Position numbers and translations under genes: made by a program
Assembly: GCA_900547825.1 (NCBI GenBank)
Contig: URII01000008.1
Coordinates: 1 to 60,489, forward strand
From: an uncultured Porphyromonadaceae bacterium
Lineage (GTDB): Bacteria > Bacteroidota > Bacteroidia > Bacteroidales > Muribaculaceae
Direction: 5' to 3'
Length of the DNA: 60,489 nt
The notes under the pieces: model-generated
What the model was told of the DNA's origin: nothing
What the model saw: only the letters and a program-made list of their open reading frames with translations
Databases searched by the model: none
Part shown: positions 53,985-60,489 of the stretch, piece after piece
Layout: each line of letters opens with the position of its first letter
Numbering within the stretch: the first letter of the stretch is position 1

Positions 53985-54416
53985 ATGACTGACAGAAAAA
54001 TTTATAAGTCAAAAATAGACTGGTGGGTATGGGCAGTAGTTCTGTTCACGGCCATCATACTGTGCTTTGCAGCAGCCACCACACCCATATCATTCAGTAT
54101 AGTCTACAGCACCGGAATAATAGGCGTGGAAGTAGCCGCATTCTTAGGGTGCCGATATGCGATAGAAGGCAACACCCTGATTGTGTATATGTTTTTCCGC
54201 CCCAACCGATACCCTATCGAAAAGATTTCAGAAATAAAATACAGCACGGGAATACTCTCCGCACCGGCATTATCGACGAAACGGCTATCAATAAAATTCT
54301 CCGACAAGAAAATACTGAAAAGCTCAATGCCTCTTGAAATCTCACCCAAGGACCGTGATGCATTTGTAGAGCACCTCTTTCACCTCAATCCATCAATAAA
54401 AGTAATACGCAAGTAA
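53985..54416 (+). CDS. Small membrane protein with bacterial PH-like domain
   Basis: 143 residues. Two membrane helices near the N-terminus (about 13-31 and 36-53) are followed by a compact beta-rich domain (about 55-135) of the bacterial PH/YyaB-like type: YAIEGNTLIVYMFF, then a helix-forming DRDAFVEHLF. Function unknown. It starts 3 bases after the MATE gene, so the two are translated from one message. The family assignment is moderate. Confidence 0.72.
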   Translation: MTDRKIYKSKIDWWVWAVVLFTAIILCFAAATTPISFSIVYSTGIIGVEVAAFLGCRYAIEGNTLIVYMFFRPNRYPIEKISEIKYSTGILSAPALSTKRLSIKFSDKKILKSSMPLEISPKDRDAFVEHLFHLNPSIKVIRK

Positions 54417-54432
54417 CCGCAGGGCTGCTACA

Positions 54433-54798
54433 TCACACAACTTCAAGATAGCCGGGATTGACAGCTTTCACTTTAGCCGGGAGCTTTGCCACTATGCGGG
54501 AATAAGCATGGCGTACCAGCGCCTCAATAAACCTGTCAGATAACTTTCCGTCAAAACGTATTGAATTCCAATGGCGCTTGTTCCAATGGAATGCGCCATC
54601 AATCTCACTGTGAGCCTCACGCAATTCCAAAGCATACTCAGGATCGCATTTCAATGTCACTGCAAAGGGATCATCAAACGCTATACAGGCAAAAATCTTA
54701 TTTTCAAGCCTGAACACCACCACACCCTCACCAAAAGGCATGTCCTCCGTGACGGCCGGCAACGACAGGCAATAATTCCTTATCCTTTCAATATCCAT
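54433..54798 (-). CDS. MmcQ/YjbR family protein
   Basis: 121 residues. The CyaY-like YjbR fold is recognised by the N-terminal IERIRNYCLSLPAVTEDMPFGEG and the WNKRHWNSIRFDG segment, with a C-terminal basic helix. The family is described as DNA-binding by similarity, but no clear role is established. It lies just downstream of tRNA-Cys and its terminator on the same strand, and is convergent with the PH-domain gene (16 bases apart). Confidence 0.87.
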   Translation of the reverse strand: MDIERIRNYCLSLPAVTEDMPFGEGVVVFRLENKIFACIAFDDPFAVTLKCDPEYALELREAHSEIDGAFHWNKRHWNSIRFDGKLSDRFIEALVRHAYSRIVAKLPAKVKAVNPGYLEVV

Positions 54799-54821
54799 TA
54801 CATATCACTTTTGCAATCCTT

Positions 54822-54855
54822 AAAAACAAAACAGCCCGCTTGTCTATGCGGGCTG
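54822..54855 (-). terminator. Terminator downstream of tRNA-Cys
   Basis: A perfect 8-bp stem CAGCCCGC/GCGGGCTG (54832-54839 with 54848-54855) is followed on the minus strand by TTTTGTTTTT. It lies 2 bases past the CCA end of the tRNA. Confidence 0.85.
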
Positions 54856-54857
54856 CT

Positions 54858-54931
54858 TGGAGGTTCCTAGCAGATTTGAACTGCTGTACACGGTTTTGCA
54901 GACCGTTGCCTAACCACTCGGCCAAGGAACC
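54858..54931 (-). tRNA. tRNA-Cys (GCA)
   Basis: Read on the minus strand, the gene begins GGTTCCTTGGCCGAGTGGTT and ends with AGGAACC, then T and CCA. The acceptor stem GGTTCCT/AGGAACC is seven perfect pairs; the anticodon loop CTGCAAA carries GCA for cysteine. The T arm loop is TTCAAAT. The discriminator base is U, as is usual for tRNA-Cys. CCA is encoded in the gene. It has its own consensus promoter and terminator. Confidence 0.93.
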
Positions 54932-54961
54932 ATTATTGTGTATGGCTTTCGATTACGGATG

Positions 54962-54993
54962 CAAAATTAGACATTTTGATCCAATCCACCAAA
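54962..54993 (-). promoter_or_regulatory. Consensus promoter of tRNA-Cys
   Basis: On the minus strand TTTG (54993-54990), a 20-base spacer and TAATTTTG (54969-54962), an exact consensus match about 30 bases before the tRNA. Confidence 0.7.
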
Positions 54994-55046
54994 TTTTTAA
55001 TTTAATTTTATTCCGCACATACAATACTCCTCTGTATTTCAGCCAA

Positions 55047-55736
55047 TTAAAAATCAAGCAGGTTATATCTCCTCTTTGCTTCAGCCCGGCTTTTAAGGTT
55101 AAAATGCCACCATTCCGACTTCAGCGGCATAAATCCGCCGACCTTCATTACCCTGCGCAGCAATGCGCGGTTTTTAGCCGCAGCCGCACTGATCTTTCCC
55201 GTTTTCACAAGAAAGGCTTCCCGGTTAATATTGGCTTCGGGCCCAAGATGATCCACAGGAGTGCCCATGTCTATTTCATTTCCATCGGGATCTTCAATAG
55301 TTATATCCACTGCAAGTCCGAAATTATGCAATCCTCCGCCATTGGCCGGATTGCTGACATAGCGGGCTTTGGATGTTCCTCGCACTTTGGCATACATCCG
55401 TCTCTGAACCGACATAGGCCGTGCGGCATCAGTGATCTTAAGCCTGTAGCCCGGCCGCAGTGCCGACAGCTCCGCCGCAGCTGCCGCAAGCGCCTCCACT
55501 GCCTGAGGATGAAGATATGCCTTTGTCAGATCCCCGTACATTACCTCCCCAACGAAATTACCCGCGGTGGCATAAAGGAGTTCCACTCTAACGTTTGGTA
55601 TCACAGACTTGACATCCACCATTCCGGCCTGCTCCATCATTTCATCAAGAGTGGCCCCATGCGAATATATTCCTGTAGCCAACATTATGGTCAATATCAA
55701 TTTTTTAGTAACCTTTAAGTATATGGCTGTTTTCAT
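55047..55736 (-). CDS. VanX-like D-alanyl-D-alanine dipeptidase (M15)
   Basis: 229 residues. Zinc peptidases of this family split D-Ala-D-Ala in the periplasm or during peptidoglycan recycling. The signal peptide ends near residue 25. The zinc ligands and catalytic residues are visible: SNPANGGGLHNFGLAVD with His137 and Asp144 (written as HNFGLAVD), and EWWHF with catalytic Glu208 and His211. The Arg in DAARP (Arg106) is also conserved. There are no vanH/vanA genes nearby, so this is a housekeeping DdpX-type enzyme rather than a glycopeptide-resistance gene. Its promoter abuts that of the divergent TPR gene. Confidence 0.9.
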   Translation of the reverse strand: MKTAIYLKVTKKLILTIMLATGIYSHGATLDEMMEQAGMVDVKSVIPNVRVELLYATAGNFVGEVMYGDLTKAYLHPQAVEALAAAAAELSALRPGYRLKITDAARPMSVQRRMYAKVRGTSKARYVSNPANGGGLHNFGLAVDITIEDPDGNEIDMGTPVDHLGPEANINREAFLVKTGKISAAAAKNRALLRRVMKVGGFMPLKSEWWHFNLKSRAEAKRRYNLLDF

Positions 55737-55753
55737 AAATGGTTTTTTTCATC

Positions 55754-55761
55754 TATTTTTG
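55754..55761 (+). promoter_or_regulatory. -7 promoter element of the TPR gene
   Basis: TATTTTTG with TTTT at 55730-55733, 20 bases upstream. It directly abuts the opposite-strand -7 element at 55762-55769. Confidence 0.5.
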
Positions 55762-55769
55762 CAAAGATA
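55762..55769 (-). promoter_or_regulatory. -7 promoter element of the VanX-like gene
   Basis: TATCTTTG on the minus strand, 25 bases before the VanX-like ATG, with GTTG 18 bases upstream at 55791-55788. It shares its boundary with the divergent -7 element. Confidence 0.5.
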
Positions 55770-55791
55770 ACATAATCCGTAAAGACTCAAC

Positions 55792-57777
55792 GTGCTATAC
55801 CGTATATTTCTTGCAGCATTTACCGCCATACTGGCAACCGCCCTTCCGGCCAGATGTCAGATCAACGCCGACCAGGTAATGAAAATAGGTCGCAATGCCC
55901 TGTACTTCGAGGACTACATGGTGGCTATCCAATATTTCAACCAGGCCATAAACGCAAAACCATATCTGGCCCAGCCGTATTTTTTCAGAGCGGTGGCAAA
56001 ATTCAATCTTGAAGATTTCACCGGAGCCGAAGATGATGCCTCTATCGCCCTGACCCAGAATCCGTTTTTAACAGATGCGTATGAAGTGAGAGGTGTGGCG
56101 CGGCAGAATCTCGGCCGATTCAAAGAGGCTGTGGAGGACTATTCAAAAGCTCTGGAGATGCTCCCTGAAAACCGTGGAATGCTATATAACAAAGCTGTGG
56201 CTCAGGAAGCGATGAAGGATTATGACGGAGCTAAGGAAAGCTTCGAAACATTACTGAAAAAACATCCGGGATTCGACGGAGGCTATATAGCAAGGGCCAA
56301 GATGAACATGTCGACAGGTGATTCGATCAAAGCCATAGAGGATATCGACAAGGCCATAGCCATAAATCCGAATGCCACCAACGCATATCTGATGCGCGCC
56401 GAAATAGCAATGAACCGCGGCCTGACCTCAGAAGCAATCGAAGCATTGGACCGCGCCATAACCCTTGAGCCACGACAGTCGGGACTGTTCATAAACCGGT
56501 CATTCATGCGCTACCGCAACGATGACTATTTCGGAGCCATGTCAGACCTTGATTATGCCCTTACCCTTGACCCGATAAACACAACCGCACTGTATAACCG
56601 CGCACTGCTCCGGGCAGAAGTCCATGACAATGACAAAGCCATAGCCGACCTCTCGGCAGTTTTAAGCATAAACCGCTCGGACTACCGCTCACTTTACAAC
56701 AGGGCGATACTGTACAAGGAAAAAGGGGAATATAAAAAGGCACTTGCCGATGTCAACCGGGTGATAGAGGATTTTCCGGATTTTGCGGCAGCTTATTTCC
56801 TCCGTTTTGACATTGAGCGCGAGAGCGGCGACTTCCGTGGAGCCGAACGCGACTATAATAAGTCAATAGCATTGGCCAAGAAAAAAGTACAGATATTCCC
56901 CGGCAGCAAACTTGACACTAACCATACCGACGACAGCACTACCGAAACCGAAGCCACCGAGGAATCGCAGGAAGTAGTGGCCGCCCGCTTCTCGTCGTTG
57001 CTAACCGTAGCGAACAATCCCACTCTCGAGAATGAATACAACAACGACAACATACGCGGACGGGTACAAGACCGGTCGTCGGGTATCGAACCTGAACCGA
57101 TATTTGTGGCCGGGTACTATAACTCGCCCACACAGCTGAAGCCGGGCACAGAATTTGCCCGTTGCATTGACGAGATAAACCGCACCAAGGCCCTCCCCCA
57201 GCTTCTACAGCTCACAAACCACGAAGCGCAGCTGAACGGCGAGGACATGATCGCATCTCATTTCCGCAACATCGACACCCTTAGCCGTATCATCGACAAC
57301 GGCAATGTGAGGCCGATAGACCTGTTTGCCAGAGCCATGGAATATTTCACTGTACGCGATTACGAACATGCCGTAAGCGATCTATCCTCAGCGATAGATG
57401 CCAATCCGGAATTCGCGGGGGCTGTATTCGTAAGAGGCTGTGCCCGCTATCGCCTTGCCAAAGCCGAGGACAGCGGCCGGATGCCGCTTGAATTAGCGTT
57501 ACGTGATTTTGACCGTGTCACAGAACTTGATCCCTCCATGGCTTTAGCCCACTTCAATAAAGGATGTGTGTTCATGGCATTAGGTGACTACACATCCGCT
57601 CTATCGTCATTAAACAGCGCCATAAATCTAAAACCCGATTTCGGCGAGGCATTCTATAACCGAGGGTACGTCTACATGCAGTTAGGCAACAAAAACGCAG
57701 GACTCGCTGATCTCAGCAAAGCCGGCGAATTAGGCGTGGCTCCATCCTATAGCCTTATGAAGCGACTATCCCGCTGA
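55792..57777 (+). CDS. Secreted tetratricopeptide-repeat protein
   Basis: 661 residues, starting with GTG at 55792 because the signal peptide (LYRIFLAAFTAILATALPARC) begins immediately, given here as FLAAFTAILATALP. About nine TPR units cover 25-370, with repeated patterns such as AIQYFNQAINAKP and AVEDYSKALEMLP. A linker rich in Thr/Glu (about 380-420) and a divergent middle part lead to three more TPRs at the C-terminus (about 525-650). It is probably a periplasmic or outer-membrane scaffold protein. A DUF6175-like protein follows after 51 bases. Confidence 0.85.
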   Translation: MLYRIFLAAFTAILATALPARCQINADQVMKIGRNALYFEDYMVAIQYFNQAINAKPYLAQPYFFRAVAKFNLEDFTGAEDDASIALTQNPFLTDAYEVRGVARQNLGRFKEAVEDYSKALEMLPENRGMLYNKAVAQEAMKDYDGAKESFETLLKKHPGFDGGYIARAKMNMSTGDSIKAIEDIDKAIAINPNATNAYLMRAEIAMNRGLTSEAIEALDRAITLEPRQSGLFINRSFMRYRNDDYFGAMSDLDYALTLDPINTTALYNRALLRAEVHDNDKAIADLSAVLSINRSDYRSLYNRAILYKEKGEYKKALADVNRVIEDFPDFAAAYFLRFDIERESGDFRGAERDYNKSIALAKKKVQIFPGSKLDTNHTDDSTTETEATEESQEVVAARFSSLLTVANNPTLENEYNNDNIRGRVQDRSSGIEPEPIFVAGYYNSPTQLKPGTEFARCIDEINRTKALPQLLQLTNHEAQLNGEDMIASHFRNIDTLSRIIDNGNVRPIDLFARAMEYFTVRDYEHAVSDLSSAIDANPEFAGAVFVRGCARYRLAKAEDSGRMPLELALRDFDRVTELDPSMALAHFNKGCVFMALGDYTSALSSLNSAINLKPDFGEAFYNRGYVYMQLGNKNAGLADLSKAGELGVAPSYSLMKRLSR

Positions 57778-57828
57778 CGGCCCATTCATCAATCTTACCA
57801 ACTGGCTTTTAACATCCACAATACTATT

Positions 57829-58398
57829 ATGAAAAAGATACTGATTCTGTTATCCGCAATTATTGCCATGGCTCCGGTATGCCATTCCCAAATCCAAAAA
57901 CCATCCGTAATGGTAGTGCCTGACAGCACATGGTGCATTGACAACGGCTTCGCCATAACATCACCGACCGGAGTTGCACCGGATTTCAACAGATTTATAG
58001 CTGAAACACCTCAATGGGACATTGTCGTATCAGAACTCAATGAGAGAATAAACAACCGGGGGCTTGACACCGTGGATCTCAAAAGAGTGCTTGTGTCACA
58101 CGGACAGGACTCCATATACAGTGCATCAGGAGCCGACCTTATCCTATATCTGTCATGGGATATAGAGAAAATGGGTCCCCGATCCTCCGCAACAGTCTAT
58201 CTCAAAGCTTTGGATAGAACCAATGGGAAAGAAGCGGCACGGCTCACGCGTAAGGGATTTCCTTCAATCAACTCCAACACTACCACACTCGTCAAGAACG
58301 TAATATACGAGAATATTGATCTTTTCTACAGTGAGCTATACGGATATTACAACGCCAAATTAATGTCAGCCTGTCAACAAACGCCTCGGCCAAGATAA
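57829..58398 (+). CDS. DUF6175-like secreted protein
   Basis: 189 residues. Signal peptide about 1-20 (ending CHSQ). The mature N-terminus KPSVMVVPDSTWCIDNGF and the later ADLILYLSWDIEK resemble the DUF6175 family of Bacteroidetes, which I recall but cannot verify here. The function is unknown. It sits between a TPR protein and bamD, though bamD has its own -7 element. Confidence 0.7.
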   Translation: MKKILILLSAIIAMAPVCHSQIQKPSVMVVPDSTWCIDNGFAITSPTGVAPDFNRFIAETPQWDIVVSELNERINNRGLDTVDLKRVLVSHGQDSIYSASGADLILYLSWDIEKMGPRSSATVYLKALDRTNGKEAARLTRKGFPSINSNTTTLVKNVIYENIDLFYSELYGYYNAKLMSACQQTPRPR

Positions 58399-58438
58399 GA
58401 AATAGGAATGGGGGAATGCGGAGTTTGGAAAAAATCAC

Positions 58439-58446
58439 TAACTTTG
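58439..58446 (+). promoter_or_regulatory. -7 promoter element of bamD
   Basis: TAACTTTG followed by GCACA, 30 bases before the bamD ATG at 58477. There is no TTTG at the expected -33 spacing. Confidence 0.45.
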
Positions 58447-58476
58447 CACATTAATTGGAACAATACGACTCACAAA

Positions 58477-59280
58477 ATGCGTAAACTATTATGTATCTTG
58501 CTCATAGGCCTTGCAATGACCTCGTGCGGCGAATATCAGCGCGCCCAGAAGAGCAAAGACAACGACTATAAATTGGAATATGCCAAACGTGCATACGACA
58601 AGAAAAAGTATGTACAGGCAGCCACTATATTGGCGGATATCATCCCTGTGTTCAAAGGTACACAGAAAGCCGAGGAAGCCCTTTACCTTCTGGCTATGTG
58701 CAACTATGAGAACAAGGACTACCCTACTGCCGCAGCATATTTCAAGAACTACTATACACGGTTTCCGAAAGGAATGTACACAGAGCCGTCGCGTTTCTAC
58801 TGCGGCTACAGCTACTTCCTTGACTCTCCGGAACCCCAACTGGACCAATCGGGCACAGTGAAGGCCATCGAGGAACTGCAAAACTTCCTTGAATATTTCC
58901 CACGCAGCGAAAACGCCCCCAAAGCCCAGCAGGCCATATTCGACCTCCAGGACAAACTTACACTCAAGGAATTGGAGAACGCTGTCCTTTACTACAACCT
59001 CGGCACATATATGGGCAACAATTACCGCAGCGCCATAATTGTGGCCCAGAACGCAGTAAAGAAATATCCCTATTCCAAATATAAGGAGGATCTTGAACTT
59101 ATAGTGCTAAAATCACGCTATCAGGAAGCTTCGCAGAGCGTGGAGGAACGCAAAGCCGAACGTTTCCGCGAAGTGATCGACGAATACTATTCATTCATCA
59201 ACAACTATCCTGAAAGCAAACACCTAAAGGAAGCCGAAAACATATTCAAAATAGCCCAGAAATATGCTTCGGGCAATTAA
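58477..59280 (+). CDS. bamD: Outer-membrane assembly lipoprotein BamD
   Basis: 267 residues from the ATG at 58477; an in-frame start at 58408 would place 23 residues before the lipoprotein signal and upstream of the -7 element, so it is rejected. The signal peptide ends in the lipobox MTSC with Cys17. Five TPR-like helical pairs follow (YDKKKYVQAATILADI, YPTAAAYFKNYYTRFP). BamD partners with BamA to fold outer-membrane barrels. The omega subunit gene follows after 35 bases. Confidence 0.92.
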   Translation: MRKLLCILLIGLAMTSCGEYQRAQKSKDNDYKLEYAKRAYDKKKYVQAATILADIIPVFKGTQKAEEALYLLAMCNYENKDYPTAAAYFKNYYTRFPKGMYTEPSRFYCGYSYFLDSPEPQLDQSGTVKAIEELQNFLEYFPRSENAPKAQQAIFDLQDKLTLKELENAVLYYNLGTYMGNNYRSAIIVAQNAVKKYPYSKYKEDLELIVLKSRYQEASQSVEERKAERFREVIDEYYSFINNYPESKHLKEAENIFKIAQKYASGN

Positions 59281-59315
59281 TTCACGATAATATAAAACAA
59301 ACACCACATAGAATT

Positions 59316-59651
59316 ATGGACTACAAGAAGACCAACGCACCGCTCAACACCGTGACCCGCGACATGATAGAAATGTCAGAGGACACAGGCAACGTCTATG
59401 AAACAGTGGCCATCATAGCCAAACGCGCCAACCAGATAGCCGCTGAGATGAAGCATGATCTTGAAAAGAAACTCCAGGAATTTGCATCACTCAACGATAA
59501 TCTTGAGGAAATATCCGAGAACCGCGAACAGATAGAGATATCACGCTATTACGAAAAACTCCCCAAGCCTACCCTCATTGCGGCACAGGAATATGAGGAC
59601 CATAAAATCCATTACCGCAATCCGCTGAAGGATAAGGACAATCTCGACTGA
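59316..59651 (+). CDS. rpoZ: RNA polymerase omega subunit (Bacteroidetes type)
   Basis: 111 residues. The Rpb6/omega-like core is NVYETVAIIAKRANQIAAEM, with a preceding NTVTRDMIEMSEDTGN and a longer charged C-terminal extension than in E. coli. This form is usually annotated as a DUF or as RNA polymerase Rpb6 in Bacteroidetes, and its place after bamD is conserved. Omega helps assemble and stabilise the polymerase. Confidence 0.85.
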   Translation: MDYKKTNAPLNTVTRDMIEMSEDTGNVYETVAIIAKRANQIAAEMKHDLEKKLQEFASLNDNLEEISENREQIEISRYYEKLPKPTLIAAQEYEDHKIHYRNPLKDKDNLD

Positions 59652-59683
59652 TCCTTCTTTACGGCCAACATCGCGCCTGCCTC

Positions 59684-60489
59684 ATGATTTCCATCCAGGA
59701 CCTTTCTGTAGAATTCTCGGCAAAATCACTGTTTGACCATATAAACTATGTGATAAACCGCCGGGACAGGATAGCTCTTGTCGGAAAAAACGGAGCCGGA
59801 AAGTCGACCATGCTTAAAATCATAGCCGGCCTCCAGAATCCGACTTCCGGCCATGTGGCTGTGCCACGCGATGTAACCATCGGTTATCTGCCGCAGCAGA
59901 TGACTATCAGCGACACTTCCACCGTTGAGGAGGAAGTGAAAAAGGCGTTTGCGCATGTGGATGAGATGCAACATCGCTTGGACGCGATGAACGCCGAACT
60001 GGCCGAACGCACCGACTACGACACCGCCGACTATCAGGATCTGATAGAACGCATGACCACACTGAGCGAGCACTTGGTGATGGAAAACACCGAGAACCAC
60101 CAGGCCGAACTGGAGAAAACATTGTTGGGCCTCGGATTCAACCGTGAGGATCTCAAGCGCCACACTTCGGAATTCAGCGGCGGATGGCGCATGCGCATAG
60201 AGCTGGCCAAACTGTTGCTGACGCGTCCCGACGTGCTGCTGCTTGACGAACCTACCAACCATCTTGACATAGAGTCAATACAATGGCTGGAGAATTTTCT
60301 CGTCACAAAAGCCGGGGCTGTGGTGCTCGTAAGTCACGACCGGGCATTTATCGACAATGTCACCAACCGCACCATAGAGATATCTCTCGGTAAAATCTAT
60401 GACTATGCGGTCAACTACTCCAAGTTCGTCACACTGAGGGCCGAGCGTATCGAACAACAGCGTCGCGCCTATGAAAACCAGCTGAAACA
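59684..60489 (+). CDS. ABC-F family ATPase (partial, 3' end cut)
   Basis: The frame starts with ATG at 59684 and stays open to the edge (268 codons). Walker A GKNGAGKST is at 34-42, the ABC-F-type signature is EFSGGWRMRIELAKLLL, and Walker B is LLLDEPTNHLD. The switch histidine is in VSHDR. The linker region after the first domain begins (EQQRRAYENQL) but the second ATPase domain is outside the window. ABC-F proteins act on the ribosome or in DNA repair; which type this is cannot be told. Confidence 0.92.
   Translation, partial: MISIQDLSVEFSAKSLFDHINYVINRRDRIALVGKNGAGKSTMLKIIAGLQNPTSGHVAVPRDVTIGYLPQQMTISDTSTVEEEVKKAFAHVDEMQHRLDAMNAELAERTDYDTADYQDLIERMTTLSEHLVMENTENHQAELEKTLLGLGFNREDLKRHTSEFSGGWRMRIELAKLLLTRPDVLLLDEPTNHLDIESIQWLENFLVTKAGAVVLVSHDRAFIDNVTNRTIEISLGKIYDYAVNYSKFVTLRAERIEQQRRAYENQLK

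Noticed and set aside
54840..55718. A 292-codon plus-strand frame opposite the VanX-like gene and tRNA-Cys
   Set aside because: It reads antisense through a clear VanX-like gene and a tRNA, has no domain or signal, and is a composition effect.
55047..55736. Vancomycin resistance
   Set aside because: A VanX-like dipeptidase alone is common in Bacteroidetes; no vanH, vanA or regulator genes are present.

Overview
The window looks like ordinary chromosome from a Bacteroidales bacterium, most likely a Muribaculaceae-type gut commensal. Support comes from many promoters of the Bacteroidetes type (TTTG, about 20 bases, TAnnTTTG), a Bacteroidetes-type RNA polymerase omega subunit next to bamD, a Rho factor with a long disordered insert, and secreted proteins ending in type IX secretion-like C-terminal tails. 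The family-level call is inference. No rRNA, phage, insertion sequence or CRISPR array is visible; one tRNA (Cys) is present.

Layout. 1-3156 (minus): a MacB/FtsX-type ABC exporter, one ATPase and two permeases, the second cut by the window edge. 3157-3820: a gap holding a consensus plus-strand promoter, several hairpins and an intrinsic terminator about 320 bases on, which I read as a candidate unannotated non-coding RNA. 3821-9157 (minus): topB, an unknown secreted protein, mazG and dsbD, apparently one operon read dsbD to topB. 9322-10269: prs, with its own terminator. 10316-13803 (minus): lgt, a patatin-like phospholipase and a cytoplasmic GH13 enzyme, tightly packed. 13917-16289 (plus): a tiny secreted protein made almost only of a sorting-tail-like domain, then a secreted type I pullulanase. 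16704-17846: a secreted protein with a C-terminal tail. 17912-22634 (minus): a Pif1-like helicase with TPRs, a FadL-type outer-membrane protein and a Pro/Gly/Tyr-rich secreted protein. 22876-23433: an HdeD-like membrane protein.

23550-27663 (plus): mutS2, then mlaE and mlaF (lipid transport permease and ATPase). 27655-30289 (minus): a small barrel-like protein, prmA, and a four-gene set of two YtxH proteins, a holin-like/YqjE-type protein and a small basic protein. 30419-32619 (minus): a glycosyltransferase, a GYF plus CD225-like membrane protein, a DUF4286 protein and ruvC. 32754-34026: engB and a convergent DJ-1/PfpI protein. 34324-43533 (plus): rho, tdk, a DUF3108 protein, the nfnA/nfnB pair, pepT, miaA and queA. 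43642-49752 (plus): two very large secreted surface proteins (LRR; cleaved-adhesin/FN3), probably co-transcribed. 49898-54416: valS, a MATE transporter and a PH-domain protein. 54433-55736 (minus): an MmcQ/YjbR protein, tRNA-Cys and a VanX-like dipeptidase. 55792 to the end (plus): a TPR protein, a DUF6175-like protein, bamD, the omega subunit and the start of an ABC-F protein.

Most genes are housekeeping or envelope genes in short operons. The less explained parts are the candidate RNA at 3178-3534, the stand-alone tail-domain protein at 13917, the YtxH/YqjE-like cassette, the disordered Rho insert and the two modular surface proteins. I see no clear new multi-gene system.
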